A stretch of 64,000 nucleotides of DNA from Deltaproteobacteria bacterium (GTDB taxonomy: Bacteria > Desulfobacterota > Desulfuromonadia > Geobacterales > Pseudopelobacteraceae): assembly GCA_021780495.1 (NCBI GenBank), contig JAJXYO010000064.1, positions 23,867-87,866 of the forward strand, given 5' to 3'. The position numbers and the translations under genes were made by a program. Numbering within the stretch: the first letter of the stretch is position 1; every line of letters starts with the position of its first letter. Under the pieces are notes generated by a model, which saw only the letters and a list, made by a program, of their open reading frames with translations, had not been told where the DNA came from and did not search any database. Positions 48,091 to 59,581 of the stretch are shown here, one piece after another.

Positions 48091-48182
48091 TTATCCACAG
48101 ATTACACAGATTTTCACAGATTAAAACAGGACAAGACTTTTGGGTTGTAAAAAATCCTTGTAATCCGTGTAATCTGTGGACA
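48091..48182. repeat. Cluster palindromic repeat, copy E
   Basis: The left arm TTATCCACAGATTACACAG starts at 48091 and the right arm AATCCGTGTAATCTGTGGAC ends at 48182. The core is GGACAAGACTTTTGGGTTGT. It lies just downstream of the ATP-grasp stop codon. Confidence 0.9.
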
Positions 48183-48189
48183 AAGGTTT

Positions 48190-49422
48190 TCAGTCCCGCA
48201 GCAGCCCCCCGTGAAGTACCTGCGGCGTGGTCATTCCCCAGCCGCTGTTCCCTTCCAACATGCAGGGGCCGCTGGGGGGTATGACGTAATCCCAGGCGAT
48301 GGCGTACAGTTCGGGAAGCTGCCGGTGGGCGGTCATGGCGCTGGATTTTATCTCTCCCCAGAACGGAACGGCGCAATCGCCCAGCCGGACAAGCACGGCG
48401 GCGTGACGGGCCTGGGCCGTGGCAGGCAAGTGGCGCTCCGGAAAGGGACAGATCAAGCCGGACAATTGTTCTATCGGCAAAATCGTGTGGCAGAGGTTGC
48501 CGTCCTCCGCCAGGTGCGGTATCTCAAGGGTTGCACTGTAGCAGCGAATTCCTTGATCCGGGTGCAGCTCCGTGATGATGCGCAGGGTAACCGCATCCTC
48601 CGATAGAACGAGCGGGGCGAACAGCGGGTGATTCCCCATGAGCGGCTGTACCAGAAAATCGTCGCCAGCCAGCGCCTTGTGCAGGGCATCCATGCTGGAG
48701 TGCCGCATCTTCATGCCGTTCATGACCGCAAAGATTGCGGGCGTGTCTCTATCGTCCCGGCGCTCGATCACAAAGGCATCGCGGCTGGCTGAGCCGTGGC
48801 GCGGTTTGCAAAAGAGCCGGGGAGTGTCGTGCAGCCAGGGGTCCGGATTGAACGAAGCGCCGCGAGGGATGACCGCCAGTACCGGAGCCATCGGGACGCC
48901 GTGGCTGGCGAGCAGGGCGGCCAGGCCGGATTTGTCCTGTATCAGGGCCAGCGCAGCCGCGCTTTCGCCAGGCCGGACGTCGCGCCAGCGATGAAAGGCT
49001 GACGTTTCATGGGAGAACACATACTCCCACACCTTGTGGCTTGAGTCGCTCCGGTACAGGCCGAAGGCGAATATCTCTGCAGGCGAGATGCAATGACAGA
49101 GGCTCATGGTCAGCAATCGCAGCAGCAGGGTGCCTTTGCCGATCCCTTCCCGTGCGCAGATTTCCGGGCCCCGGAGCTGAACCGCGCGCCAGGAACGATG
49201 CCAGCAGGCAAACGTCACCCAGCGCAACCAGAGCAGCAGTTCGATGAGCAAAAACAGGGGGAGCGGGATGCGGCGATCTCTCGTCGTGAACCATAGCTGC
49301 CGGTGAATACGTACCTTTGCCGGGGGATTGGGGAGCAGATAGCGCCACGAAATTATACCGTGGGGCAGGGAGCGGCGCAGGAAGTACTGCCCGGCAGCGG
49401 CAAACAGACGTTTTACGGACAT
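48190..49422 (-). CDS. ATP-grasp protein, sugar-transfer-associated type
   Basis: This 410-residue protein has a hydrophobic stretch at about 52-75 (LPLFLLIELLLWLRWVTFACW) and an ATP-grasp-like domain. It includes QDKSGLAALLASHGVPMAP, LFCKPRHGSASRDAFVIE, VTLRIITEL and FWGEIKSS, and ends MLEGNSGWGMT, the acidic metal site. The ATPgrasp_ST family is often found in polysaccharide and peptide-modification loci, where ATP-grasp enzymes join a carboxylate to an amine. Here it could form an amide on the peptide or a sugar. It lies 14 bases after the PqqD-like gene. Confidence 0.75.
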   Translation of the reverse strand: MSVKRLFAAAGQYFLRRSLPHGIISWRYLLPNPPAKVRIHRQLWFTTRDRRIPLPLFLLIELLLWLRWVTFACWHRSWRAVQLRGPEICAREGIGKGTLLLRLLTMSLCHCISPAEIFAFGLYRSDSSHKVWEYVFSHETSAFHRWRDVRPGESAAALALIQDKSGLAALLASHGVPMAPVLAVIPRGASFNPDPWLHDTPRLFCKPRHGSASRDAFVIERRDDRDTPAIFAVMNGMKMRHSSMDALHKALAGDDFLVQPLMGNHPLFAPLVLSEDAVTLRIITELHPDQGIRCYSATLEIPHLAEDGNLCHTILPIEQLSGLICPFPERHLPATAQARHAAVLVRLGDCAVPFWGEIKSSAMTAHRQLPELYAIAWDYVIPPSGPCMLEGNSGWGMTTPQVLHGGLLRD

Positions 49423-49436
49423 ACGCCGGCGCTCAT

Positions 49437-49721
49437 CTAACCTTCTACCTGTATGATCCCGGCTTGATGGAGTTCCCCAAGAAACGTGAGCACATCCCGT
49501 GCGCAGGTGTCCCGATCCACATCATATTGGCCGAGCAGGGTGTCGATAATGCGCGACACTGTGACAGGCGTTTCGATCAGCTCCCACACCCGGCTTCCGA
49601 CCGGTTCCAGCCCATAATACTCCCCTTTTTCAATACTCATCATCACCTTCTCGTCGTCAATGTCGCTGGCGACAATGTCGTCAATCTGGCTGACCGTACT
49701 CTCCAACGTAATGTTTTTCAT
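49437..49721 (-). CDS. PqqD-like RiPP recognition protein (lasso B1)
   Basis: This 94-residue winged-helix-type protein shows the PqqD pattern: MMSIEKGEYYGLEPVGSRVWELIETPVTVSRI, cut by conserved turns, and ending VDRDTCARDVLTFLGELHQAGII. Stand-alone PqqD proteins in lasso clusters are B1: they grip the leader peptide and present it to B2. AAGGAG lies upstream of the ATG. It is the first gene of the segment running to the cyclase gene, upstream of which an AT-rich promoter region is seen. Confidence 0.88.
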   Translation of the reverse strand: MKNITLESTVSQIDDIVASDIDDEKVMMSIEKGEYYGLEPVGSRVWELIETPVTVSRIIDTLLGQYDVDRDTCARDVLTFLGELHQAGIIQVEG

Positions 49722-49831
49722 TATTCTGTAGGCTCCTTAAAGTAAGTTAAGGTCTCTTTTAATATATCTTTGCACTAATTGCCAAATATATTTGAGTAGT
49801 TGCTACAACCGAACCACACACCGTGTACAGC
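49722..49831 (-). promoter_or_regulatory. AT-rich upstream region of the B1 gene
   Basis: Minus-strand reading gives TTGGCA and then TATTAA after 15 bases, with TATATT overlapping. This is a plausible but weak sigma70-type pair for the B1-ATP-grasp-C transcript. AAGGAG lies 11 bases before the ATG. Confidence 0.35.
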
Positions 49832-49872
49832 AAAAAAAAACCGCTTCATCAGCTGACTGCTGAATGAAGCGG
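49832..49872 (-). terminator. Intrinsic terminator upstream of the lasso cluster, after glgA
   Basis: The stem CCGCTTCAT (49841-49849) and ATGAAGCGG (49864-49872), with extra pairing inside the loop, is followed on the minus strand by nine T. It closes the glgA transcript and insulates the cluster. Confidence 0.9.
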
Positions 49873-49899
49873 CTTGTATTCGCATGTCAACATAGGCGG

Positions 49900-51414
49900 C
49901 TACTCCCCGAAGCGGTTGCGATAGTACTCCGCGCCCCGCCGGCGCTGGATGGCCAGTCGATAGAGCCTTTCGTATTTGAGGGCCGCCTCTTCCCAGGTGA
50001 AGCGCTTTTTCATGCCGTTTTTGCGCAGGGCCTTCAACCCTTTGGGATTATTGAAGAAGGTATAGGCCGCCCAGCCGATTGTATCGAACAGGGCTTGCGC
50101 GCTGTGCTGCCAGAACTTGAGGCCGTCGCCGGTCAGCGCCTGCTCGTCAAAGTTCTCGACACTGTCGTCCAGGCCTCCGGTGGCCCGCACGATGGGAGGC
50201 GTGCCGTAGGCCAGGCTGTACATCTGGTTCAGGCCGCAGGGCTCGAAGGATGACGGCATGACGAAGAAATCCGCCCCGGCCTCCACCTTGTGCGCCAACG
50301 CCTCGTTGTAGCCGATGTAACAGGCGAACTTGTCCGGATATGCAGCGGCGATATCGCCGAAGTAGAAGTGGGCCCAGGGTTCGCCGTTGCCGACCATGAC
50401 GAATTGCACATCCATTTCCAGAATGCGGTGGATCGCCTCGGCGATGATGTCGGTGCCTTTCTGCTGCACCATGCGGGACACGACCCCGAACAACGGTATG
50501 TCCGCCCGCTGCGGCAGGCCGAGGCTGGCCTGCAGATCCTGTTTGCAGATCGCCTTGCCCGTCATGTTGCGCGGGGAGTATTTTGCCGCTATGTGCGGAT
50601 CGTGGGCCGGGTCCCACTCCTCGTAATCCACGCCGTTGAGGATGCCGTACAGATCGGCGGCCCGCCCCCGAACCACTGCCTCCAGTCCCCAGCCATATTC
50701 CGCGGTCTGGATCTCGGCGGCATAACATTCACTGACCGTATTGAGCAGGTTGGCGTGGATGATGCCGCCCTTGAGCAGGTTGACCTGGTCGTCCTTCTCC
50801 AGGTCGAGATAGTTGAAGTGTTTCCAGCCGATGCCGAGCACCTCCATCAGACCGGGATAGAAATTGCCCTGATGCTGCATGTTGTGCAGGGTCAGCAGAG
50901 ATGCGGAATCCCCCACGAAGCGGTCATGCAGGTAGGTGGTATCGAGCAGGGGAGGTATGACGGCGCTGTGCCAATCGTGGGAGTGGATGACGTCGGGCTG
51001 GAAAGCCAGCATCTTGCAGAGTTCCAGGGCCGCCTTGGAAAGGAACACGAAACGGTTGTCGTTGTCCAGGTAGCCCTGGCCATCCTGCTGGTACAGTCCG
51101 GCCCGGCCATAGAACTGTTCGTGTTCCAGGAAGTAGACCGGCACCTCGCTGCCGGGCAGGTGTCCTTCGTATACCCCGCAATACATGTGGCCGATGATGC
51201 CCATCGGCACCACCAGCGTACCCGGCAGCAGGCGCAGGCTGTATTTAGAGATATTTACGCTGTAGTAACGCGGGATGACCACCCGCACATCATGGCCCAG
51301 GCGGGCCAGATATTTGGGCAGCGCTCCGACAACGTCGCCCAGTCCGCCTTCTTTGGCAAAGGGAGCGGCCTCGGAAGCAACAAACAGGAGCGACAGGCGG
51401 TCAGTGGAAAGCAT
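49900..51414 (-). CDS. glgA: Glycogen synthase (GT5)
   Basis: This 504-residue enzyme starts with SLLFVASEAAPFAKEGGLGDVVGALPKYL, the ADP-glucose site KxGGLGDV. It has the conserved HDWHSAVIP segment and FFVMPSSFEPCGLNQMYSLAYGTPPIVRATGG near the C-terminus. It elongates alpha-1,4-glucan from ADP-glucose. The 17-base gap to the transaldolase gene suggests one transcript. The length fits the bacterial GlgA family. Confidence 0.96.
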   Translation of the reverse strand: MLSTDRLSLLFVASEAAPFAKEGGLGDVVGALPKYLARLGHDVRVVIPRYYSVNISKYSLRLLPGTLVVPMGIIGHMYCGVYEGHLPGSEVPVYFLEHEQFYGRAGLYQQDGQGYLDNDNRFVFLSKAALELCKMLAFQPDVIHSHDWHSAVIPPLLDTTYLHDRFVGDSASLLTLHNMQHQGNFYPGLMEVLGIGWKHFNYLDLEKDDQVNLLKGGIIHANLLNTVSECYAAEIQTAEYGWGLEAVVRGRAADLYGILNGVDYEEWDPAHDPHIAAKYSPRNMTGKAICKQDLQASLGLPQRADIPLFGVVSRMVQQKGTDIIAEAIHRILEMDVQFVMVGNGEPWAHFYFGDIAAAYPDKFACYIGYNEALAHKVEAGADFFVMPSSFEPCGLNQMYSLAYGTPPIVRATGGLDDSVENFDEQALTGDGLKFWQHSAQALFDTIGWAAYTFFNNPKGLKALRKNGMKKRFTWEEAALKYERLYRLAIQRRRGAEYYRNRFGE

Positions 51415-51431
51415 TCGTACTCCGGAGGTTC

Positions 51432-52076
51432 CTAGGCGGGAACATTTTCCCAGTCCGCCAGGAATTTCTTGATGCCGGCATCGGTCAGCGGGTGTTTTGC
51501 CAGCTGAATCATGACCGAGTAGGGGATGGTGGCGATATCGGCGCCGATCAGGGCCGAGTTGAGCACATGGATCGGGTTGCGGACGCTGGCCACGATGATC
51601 TCGCTGGTGTAGCCGTAGTTGTCGAAGATGGTACGGATCTCTTCGATGATGCCCATGCCGTCCTGGGAGATATCGTCCAGACGGCCGACGAAGGGCGAAA
51701 CATAGGTGGCGCCCGCCTTGGCAGCCAGAAGCGCCTGCATGGAGGTAAAGATCAGGGTGACGTTGGTCTTGATCCCTTTGTCGGTGAGTGCCTTGCAGGC
51801 CTTGAGGCCTTCCGGGGTCATCGGCAGTTTGACGACGATGTTCTTGTGGATCTTGGCCAGTTCCTTGCCTTCCTTGATCATGCCGGGCGCATCCAGGGAG
51901 ATGACCTCGGCCGAGATCGGACCGTCAACGATGGAGACGATCTCCTTGATGACGTCCTTGAACTTGCGCCCCGATTTGGCGATCAGTGAGGGGTTGGTGG
52001 TTACGCCGTCAACCAGACCCAGGTCGTGAGCTTCGCGGATTTCCTTTACGTCAGCCGTGTCGATGAAAAACTTCAT
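51432..52076 (-). CDS. fsa: Transaldolase / fructose-6-phosphate aldolase family
   Basis: This 214-residue protein begins [31 protein letters not shown], broken by the conserved TTNP turn. The Schiff-base Lys is in [15 protein letters not shown], and [15 protein letters not shown] is near the active site. Small transaldolases of this type work in the non-oxidative pentose phosphate route, while some act as fructose-6-phosphate aldolases. The two cannot be told apart here. The ATG follows AGGAGGATATC. Confidence 0.93.
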   Translation of the reverse strand: MKFFIDTADVKEIREAHDLGLVDGVTTNPSLIAKSGRKFKDVIKEIVSIVDGPISAEVISLDAPGMIKEGKELAKIHKNIVVKLPMTPEGLKACKALTDKGIKTNVTLIFTSMQALLAAKAGATYVSPFVGRLDDISQDGMGIIEEIRTIFDNYGYTSEIIVASVRNPIHVLNSALIGADIATIPYSVMIQLAKHPLTDAGIKKFLADWENVPA

Positions 52077-52166
52077 GATATCCTCCTGTCAGGTACGTTA
52101 GAGATAGTTTCTGCGGATTGTGTGTGGAAAAGGGTTCATTGACGCACGTATCCCGATCTTGCGCGG

Positions 52167-52427
52167 TTATGTCGCAGTATGGTCAAGTTGTTCGCGGTAT
52201 TTTTCGAGGCAGGCCATGGAGCAAAAGTAGTGACGCTGACCATCCAGGCGGCCGATTACGGCATCGTCTTCCGATACGTACATGCCGCAGACCGGGTCAC
52301 GGTAGGTCATGGCCGCATCCATGGTGTTGCCATGATTGGCAGCAGACGGCTTTTTGCCGCTGCCCAGATTCATGACAATCCGATAGCCGATGTAGATGAG
52401 CAGAAGCCAGATGATCAGCCGAATCAT
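52167..52427 (-). CDS. Membrane-anchored YHS-domain protein
   Basis: This 86-residue protein has one N-terminal membrane helix (LIIWLLLIYIGYRIV) and a C-terminal YHS domain with DPVCGMYV and YFCSMACLEKY. Three cysteines in that arrangement suggest metal or copper binding, as in YHS and TRASH domains. Function unknown; it lies between folK and the transaldolase gene in one direction. Confidence 0.82.
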   Translation of the reverse strand: MIRLIIWLLLIYIGYRIVMNLGSGKKPSAANHGNTMDAAMTYRDPVCGMYVSEDDAVIGRLDGQRHYFCSMACLEKYREQLDHTAT

Positions 52428-52437
52428 GGTAACTCCA

Positions 52438-52929
52438 TCATATGCGCGTCACGATTTCATCGGACTGTAATGAGGCCAGCAATTCTGTAATGGTGCGGCC
52501 CAGCAACGGATGCACCAGATCTGGCGCAATATCGTATAACGGCTGGAGCACAAAGCGCCGCTCAGCCATGCGCGGATGCGGTACGACCAGACCGTCTTCG
52601 GCAAGACGAGCGCCCCCATGGAGCAACAGGTCCAGGTCGATTCTGCGCTGCCCCCAGTGGATCGTGCGGGTGCGGCCGAATACCGCTGTTTCGATATGAA
52701 GCAACCGCTCCAGCAACTCGTGGGGAGTATAGGCCGTATTGAGCCGCAGGACTGCGTTGTAGAACGGGGGCTGGTCAAGAACGCCCACCGGAGAGGTTTC
52801 ATAAAACGGCGACAAGCCCGTTACCTTGCTATCGTCAAGCCGGCCGATCTCAGATACAGCCCGTAACAGGTTCAGTTCACGGTCGCCCATGTTGGAACCG
52901 AGGGCTATGTACGCATCCGTATGCATCAT
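52438..52929 (-). CDS. folK: 2-amino-4-hydroxy-6-hydroxymethyldihydropteridine pyrophosphokinase
   Basis: This 163-residue HPPK starts DAYIALGSNMGDRELNL and has the conserved SPFYETSPVG, QPPFYNAVLRL and RIDLDLLLHG...VPHPRMAERRFVLQPL blocks. It transfers pyrophosphate from ATP to the pterin in folate synthesis. The ATG at 52929 (or 52926) is preferred to an ATG at 52950, since extra residues are not conserved. folK heads a same-strand run to glgA. Confidence 0.94.
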   Translation of the reverse strand: MMHTDAYIALGSNMGDRELNLLRAVSEIGRLDDSKVTGLSPFYETSPVGVLDQPPFYNAVLRLNTAYTPHELLERLLHIETAVFGRTRTIHWGQRRIDLDLLLHGGARLAEDGLVVPHPRMAERRFVLQPLYDIAPDLVHPLLGRTITELLASLQSDEIVTRI

Positions 52930-52974
52930 GAGATTAAAACATATTGGCATGGTGGCGTCAACCGCGCAGTATGT

Positions 52975-53013
52975 AAAAAAACACCCTGGTAGCTAGGAGG
53001 GAAGCTGCCAGGG
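52975..53013 (-). terminator. Intrinsic terminator after the endonuclease gene
   Basis: The stem CCCTGGTAGCT (52984-52994) and AGCTGCCAGGG (53003-53013), with one mismatch, is followed on the minus strand by seven T. It separates the epimerase-endonuclease pair from folK. Confidence 0.88.
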
Positions 53014-53024
53014 CAAATGAGATC

Positions 53025-53049
53025 TAATAAGACCTCTCATGTCTTATTA
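53025..53049. repeat. 9-bp inverted repeat, possible operator
   Basis: TAATAAGAC (53025-53033) and GTCTTATTA (53041-53049) are perfect arms around a 7-base spacer. It lies upstream of folK and downstream of the endonuclease gene, close to the terminator, so it may be an operator site for a folK promoter or a second hairpin. Confidence 0.5.
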
Positions 53050-53112
53050 ATACCAGATTGCCGTTTCTGTTGCAAGTAAATTAATGGAGGGGTCACGCGT
53101 TGACCGGCCGGG

Positions 53113-53778
53113 TCACGCCGCTGTTCGGGCAAACAGGCAGGCGGCGAAGAGCGGGCAGCCCTTGCAAAGCGGCTTCTTGCGGCAAAATTGCTTGCACTGC
53201 TCCACGATCAGGGCGTGGTATTCGTTGAAGAGCTGCGCATCGGCCGGAAGATGCGCCAGGAACAGTGTGCGGGTTTCATCGTAACCGGCATCTTCCGGCA
53301 GCAGCCCCAGACGATGAAACAAGCGCCGGGTATAGGCATCCACCACGAAGGTCGGTTTGCTGCCGGCATACAGCAGGATCGAGTCGGCTGTTTCCGGGCC
53401 GATGCCGCGAACCTGGAGCAGCTCCGCGCGCAGCGTGCGCCAGTCACCGGCAAACATCCGCTCCAGCGAACCTTCATGATGCAGGAAAAGCCAGGCCACA
53501 AAGCCTTGCAAGCGGGCGCTCTTGACATTGAAATAGCCAGCCGGGCGGATCAGCTGAGCCAGCTGGTGCGGCTCTATCGCCTGCATGGCAACCGGGGTCA
53601 GGCAGGAGGCCTGCTTGAGGGCGCAGATCGCCTTTTCTACGTTGGTCCAGGCGGTATTTTGGGTGAGGATGGCCCCGACGCAGACCTCGAAGGGGGTCTC
53701 GGCCGGCCACCAGGAAAGCGGCCCAAAACAATCAAAGAGACGGTCGAAGATATCCCGTAACGTCAAGGTGGCATTCAT
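53113..53778 (-). CDS. Endonuclease III-like DNA glycosylase
   Basis: This 221-residue HhH-GPD protein has AILTQNTAWTNVEKAI, the helix-hairpin-helix VRGIGPETADSILLYA and the catalytic Asp in FVVDAYTRRLF. The Lys of true Nth is not evident at the usual site before the hairpin (the text reads ELLQVRGIG). The C-terminal Fe-S cluster has four cysteines, in CRKKPLCKGCPLFAAC. It belongs to a group beside MutY/Nth that excises damaged bases. Its start overlaps the epimerase stop (ATGA). Confidence 0.88.
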   Translation of the reverse strand: MNATLTLRDIFDRLFDCFGPLSWWPAETPFEVCVGAILTQNTAWTNVEKAICALKQASCLTPVAMQAIEPHQLAQLIRPAGYFNVKSARLQGFVAWLFLHHEGSLERMFAGDWRTLRAELLQVRGIGPETADSILLYAGSKPTFVVDAYTRRLFHRLGLLPEDAGYDETRTLFLAHLPADAQLFNEYHALIVEQCKQFCRKKPLCKGCPLFAACLFARTAA

Positions 53779-54641
53779 ACGCAGTTGTGCAAACCAGCCA
53801 GAACGGTCGGATACTTCAGCATGATGTTCAGCCGTTCAAGCGCGCGGCTATTATCCACAACTCTGGATTCGGTAACATAGGAGAGCATCAGCGGCGACAT
53901 AACCCGGCGGGCCTCTTCCATGCTTACCTGCGGCTGACGGGGATAACCGAGCTGGTCGGCACAGGCGTTAAAATAGCTGGTCATGCTGGTAGGATGACCG
54001 TCACTGATATTGTAGATATCCCCACCCTCTCCATGGTCAGCGGCGGCCAGACAGACTGCAGCCAGATCGTCCGCGTGAATGCGGTTGCTGGGGCCCGACT
54101 CACCTTCGCACAGCAGGGGCTGGCCCTGGCTGATCTGCATCAGCGGCAGCCGTCCCGGGCCATAGATGCCGCTAACCCGCAGAATAACGACCGGTGTTCC
54201 TGTGGCGCCCCCCTGTGCCAGAAAAGCCTGTTCCGCATCAAGACGCCGCTTGCCCATGGCAGAGTGCGGTTCAGCCGGTGACTCCTCGGTCACGATGCCG
54301 CCCCCGGTTTCGCTGTAGACCGAGGTGGCGCTCATATAGACGATCTTCGAAGGACTGGAGCTGTTTCCCATTGACTGGATGAAATTGCGGGCTCGGGTAT
54401 CAACAACGCCTCCGCCGGGGGGCGGTATCAGATAATACAGGACAGCACCGGCCATCTCCGGCAGGCTGATGGCTGTGCTGTCATCGAATGAAACCGCACT
54501 GGCGCTATAGCCCTCCCCGGCAAGCGTCGCCGCCTTATCCTGCGAGCGCACCAGACAACATACTTCCGCACCCCGCTCCCGCCAGAGCTTGGCAACCCTG
54601 TGACCGATATAGCCACAACCGGCGATGACAATCCGCTGCAT
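53775..54641 (-). CDS. NAD-dependent epimerase/dehydratase-family (SDR) protein
   Basis: This 288-residue extended-SDR protein has the dinucleotide motif VIAGCGYIGHRVAKL. SATSVYSETGG is followed by an unusual SDR active-site region: where YxxxK is expected the text reads AEPHSAMGKRR, so the Tyr may be replaced by His. GIYGPGRLP and RIHADDLAAV complete the fold. It may act on a nucleotide sugar or be a YeeZ-like protein. GGGAGG lies before the ATG at 54641. It is coupled to the endonuclease gene. Confidence 0.8.
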   Translation of the reverse strand: MQRIVIAGCGYIGHRVAKLWRERGAEVCCLVRSQDKAATLAGEGYSASAVSFDDSTAISLPEMAGAVLYYLIPPPGGGVVDTRARNFIQSMGNSSSPSKIVYMSATSVYSETGGGIVTEESPAEPHSAMGKRRLDAEQAFLAQGGATGTPVVILRVSGIYGPGRLPLMQISQGQPLLCEGESGPSNRIHADDLAAVCLAAADHGEGGDIYNISDGHPTSMTSYFNACADQLGYPRQPQVSMEEARRVMSPLMLSYVTESRVVDNSRALERLNIMLKYPTVLAGLHNCV

Positions 54642-54654
54642 AACGACCTCCCAT

Positions 54655-54683
54655 AAAAAAGCCCCGTGGTTTCCCACGGGGCT
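54655..54683 (-). terminator. Intrinsic terminator after PFOR
   Basis: The stem AGCCCCGTGG and CCACGGGGCT, with loop GAAA, is followed on the minus strand by a T run. It ends the dnaX-ybaB-recR-PFOR direction of transcription. Confidence 0.93.
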
Positions 54684-54714
54684 AAATGATAGCATACTGG
54701 CGATTAAACGATGA

Positions 54715-58296
<3,582 letters not shown>

Positions 58297-58354
58297 GTAC
58301 TGCCTCCTCTGTGGGTTTTATCCTGAATCGTTGTCCGAATAGCGGCCATTATTT

Positions 58355-58948
58355 CTACAACTCGTTTCTGCCCTGCAACGCCCACTGAACCGTGGCCGCA
58401 TCCACAAACTCGATATCGCTGCCCAGCGGGATACCATGGGCCAGCCGCGATATCTTGACACCCGTCGGTTTGAGTGCCTTGGTCAGATACAGGGCCGTGG
58501 CCTCGCCTTCTACCGTAAAATTGGTGGCGATAACCACCTCGTGGATCCCGCCGCGGCCAACCCGGTCCAACAGTTCGTCGATGTGCAGGGCCGAGGGACC
58601 GATGCCCGCCAGAGGCGATATGGCTCCCTCCAGCACGTGGTACACGCCGTGGTAGGCGTTACTTCGTTCCAACGCCATCAGATCCTGGGAGTTCTCCACC
58701 ACGCAAACGATGCCCGCATCGCGCGTGCCGCTACAGATCGAACAAGGGTCGTCTTCGGTTATGGTGAAGCAGGTTGAGCAACTGCGCACCCGCTCCTTAA
58801 CCGCCAGCAACGCTTCTGCCAATGCCGTCAGGTTCTGGGGCGACTTGAGCAGGTGAAACGCAAGCCGGAGAGCGGTACGTTCACCCACTCCGGGCAGTTT
58901 CTTTAATTCTCCTACCAGGCGCGAGAGAGAGGAAGCTTTAGTTAGCAT
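58355..58948 (-). CDS. recR: Recombination protein RecR
   Basis: This 197-residue protein has an N-terminal helix-hairpin-helix (LKKLPGVGERTALRLAFHLL), a C4 zinc finger (CSTCFTITEDDPCSIC), a Toprim domain (VCVVENSQDLMALERS, LDRVGRGGIHEVVIAT) and the conserved GIPLGSDIEFVD end. RecR acts with RecF and RecO in loading RecA on gaps. It lies between ybaB and PFOR in a widely kept order. Confidence 0.96.
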   Translation of the reverse strand: MLTKASSLSRLVGELKKLPGVGERTALRLAFHLLKSPQNLTALAEALLAVKERVRSCSTCFTITEDDPCSICSGTRDAGIVCVVENSQDLMALERSNAYHGVYHVLEGAISPLAGIGPSALHIDELLDRVGRGGIHEVVIATNFTVEGEATALYLTKALKPTGVKISRLAHGIPLGSDIEFVDAATVQWALQGRNEL

Positions 58949-59200
58949 AATTTCCGAGGCAAATAAAACATTTTTTTAGTATTATAGCGAGGTTAAAAAA
59001 GATGCTCCCCCCTTGTGAACGGGCCAAATGGCATCCGCAAACCAAGGAGGAGCATGAAAACAATACTTTTTTGCCTGTCGTGAGACAGTCGTAACGCTGG
59101 CGCATACACTGTTTCTATTAGCCCAACTAAAACATTTAGTCAAATTAAATACGCACTGCCGCTCAGAAAAGGCAATCTGGCAGCCAACAATCTGATAACA
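58949..59200. other. Intergenic region recR-ybaB with imperfect inverted repeat
   Basis: These 252 bases hold no clear gene. ATGCTCCCCCCTTG near 59002-59015 and CAAGGAGGAGCAT near 59043-59055 form an imperfect inverted repeat with about 27 bases between. The second arm contains a strong Shine-Dalgarno before an ATG that gives only a nine-residue plus-strand reading. Coordinates may be one base off. Confidence 0.45.
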
Positions 59201-59515
59201 CTAGAAAAGGCCGGGAATGCTCATGCCGCCGGTGATCTTGGACATCTCTCCGGAAAGTTCGGCGTGAACCTTTTTCAGCGCCTCGTTGACAGCGGCAATA
59301 ACAAGGTCCTGGAGCATTTCTACGTCATTGGGATCAACAGCCTCTTTTTTTATTGAGAGTGAAGTTATTTCGTTTTTACCATTAACGGTGACCGCAACCG
59401 CTCCGCCACCGGAGGTTGCCTCAGCCGTCTTCAGGGTAGCCTCTTCCTGGAGCTTGGCCATCTTCTGCTGGATCTGCTGGGCCTGTTTCATGATGCTTGC
59501 TAAACCTTTTGACAT
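59201..59515 (-). CDS. ybaB: YbaB/EbfC nucleoid-associated protein
   Basis: This 104-residue protein has the family pattern: SIMKQAQQIQQKMAKLQEE helix, GGGAVAVTVNGKNEITSLSI strands and DLVIAAVNEALKKV. It dimerises and binds DNA. The ATG at 59515 fits the family start; an ATG at 59530 adds five residues. It sits between dnaX and recR as in most bacteria. Confidence 0.93.
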   Translation of the reverse strand: MSKGLASIMKQAQQIQQKMAKLQEEATLKTAEATSGGGAVAVTVNGKNEITSLSIKKEAVDPNDVEMLQDLVIAAVNEALKKVHAELSGEMSKITGGMSIPGLF

Positions 59516-59581
59516 CTCTTCATCCTCCACGTGTGGAATAGTATTATTCTGACTCCAGCCGGATATTACACTACGATGTGC

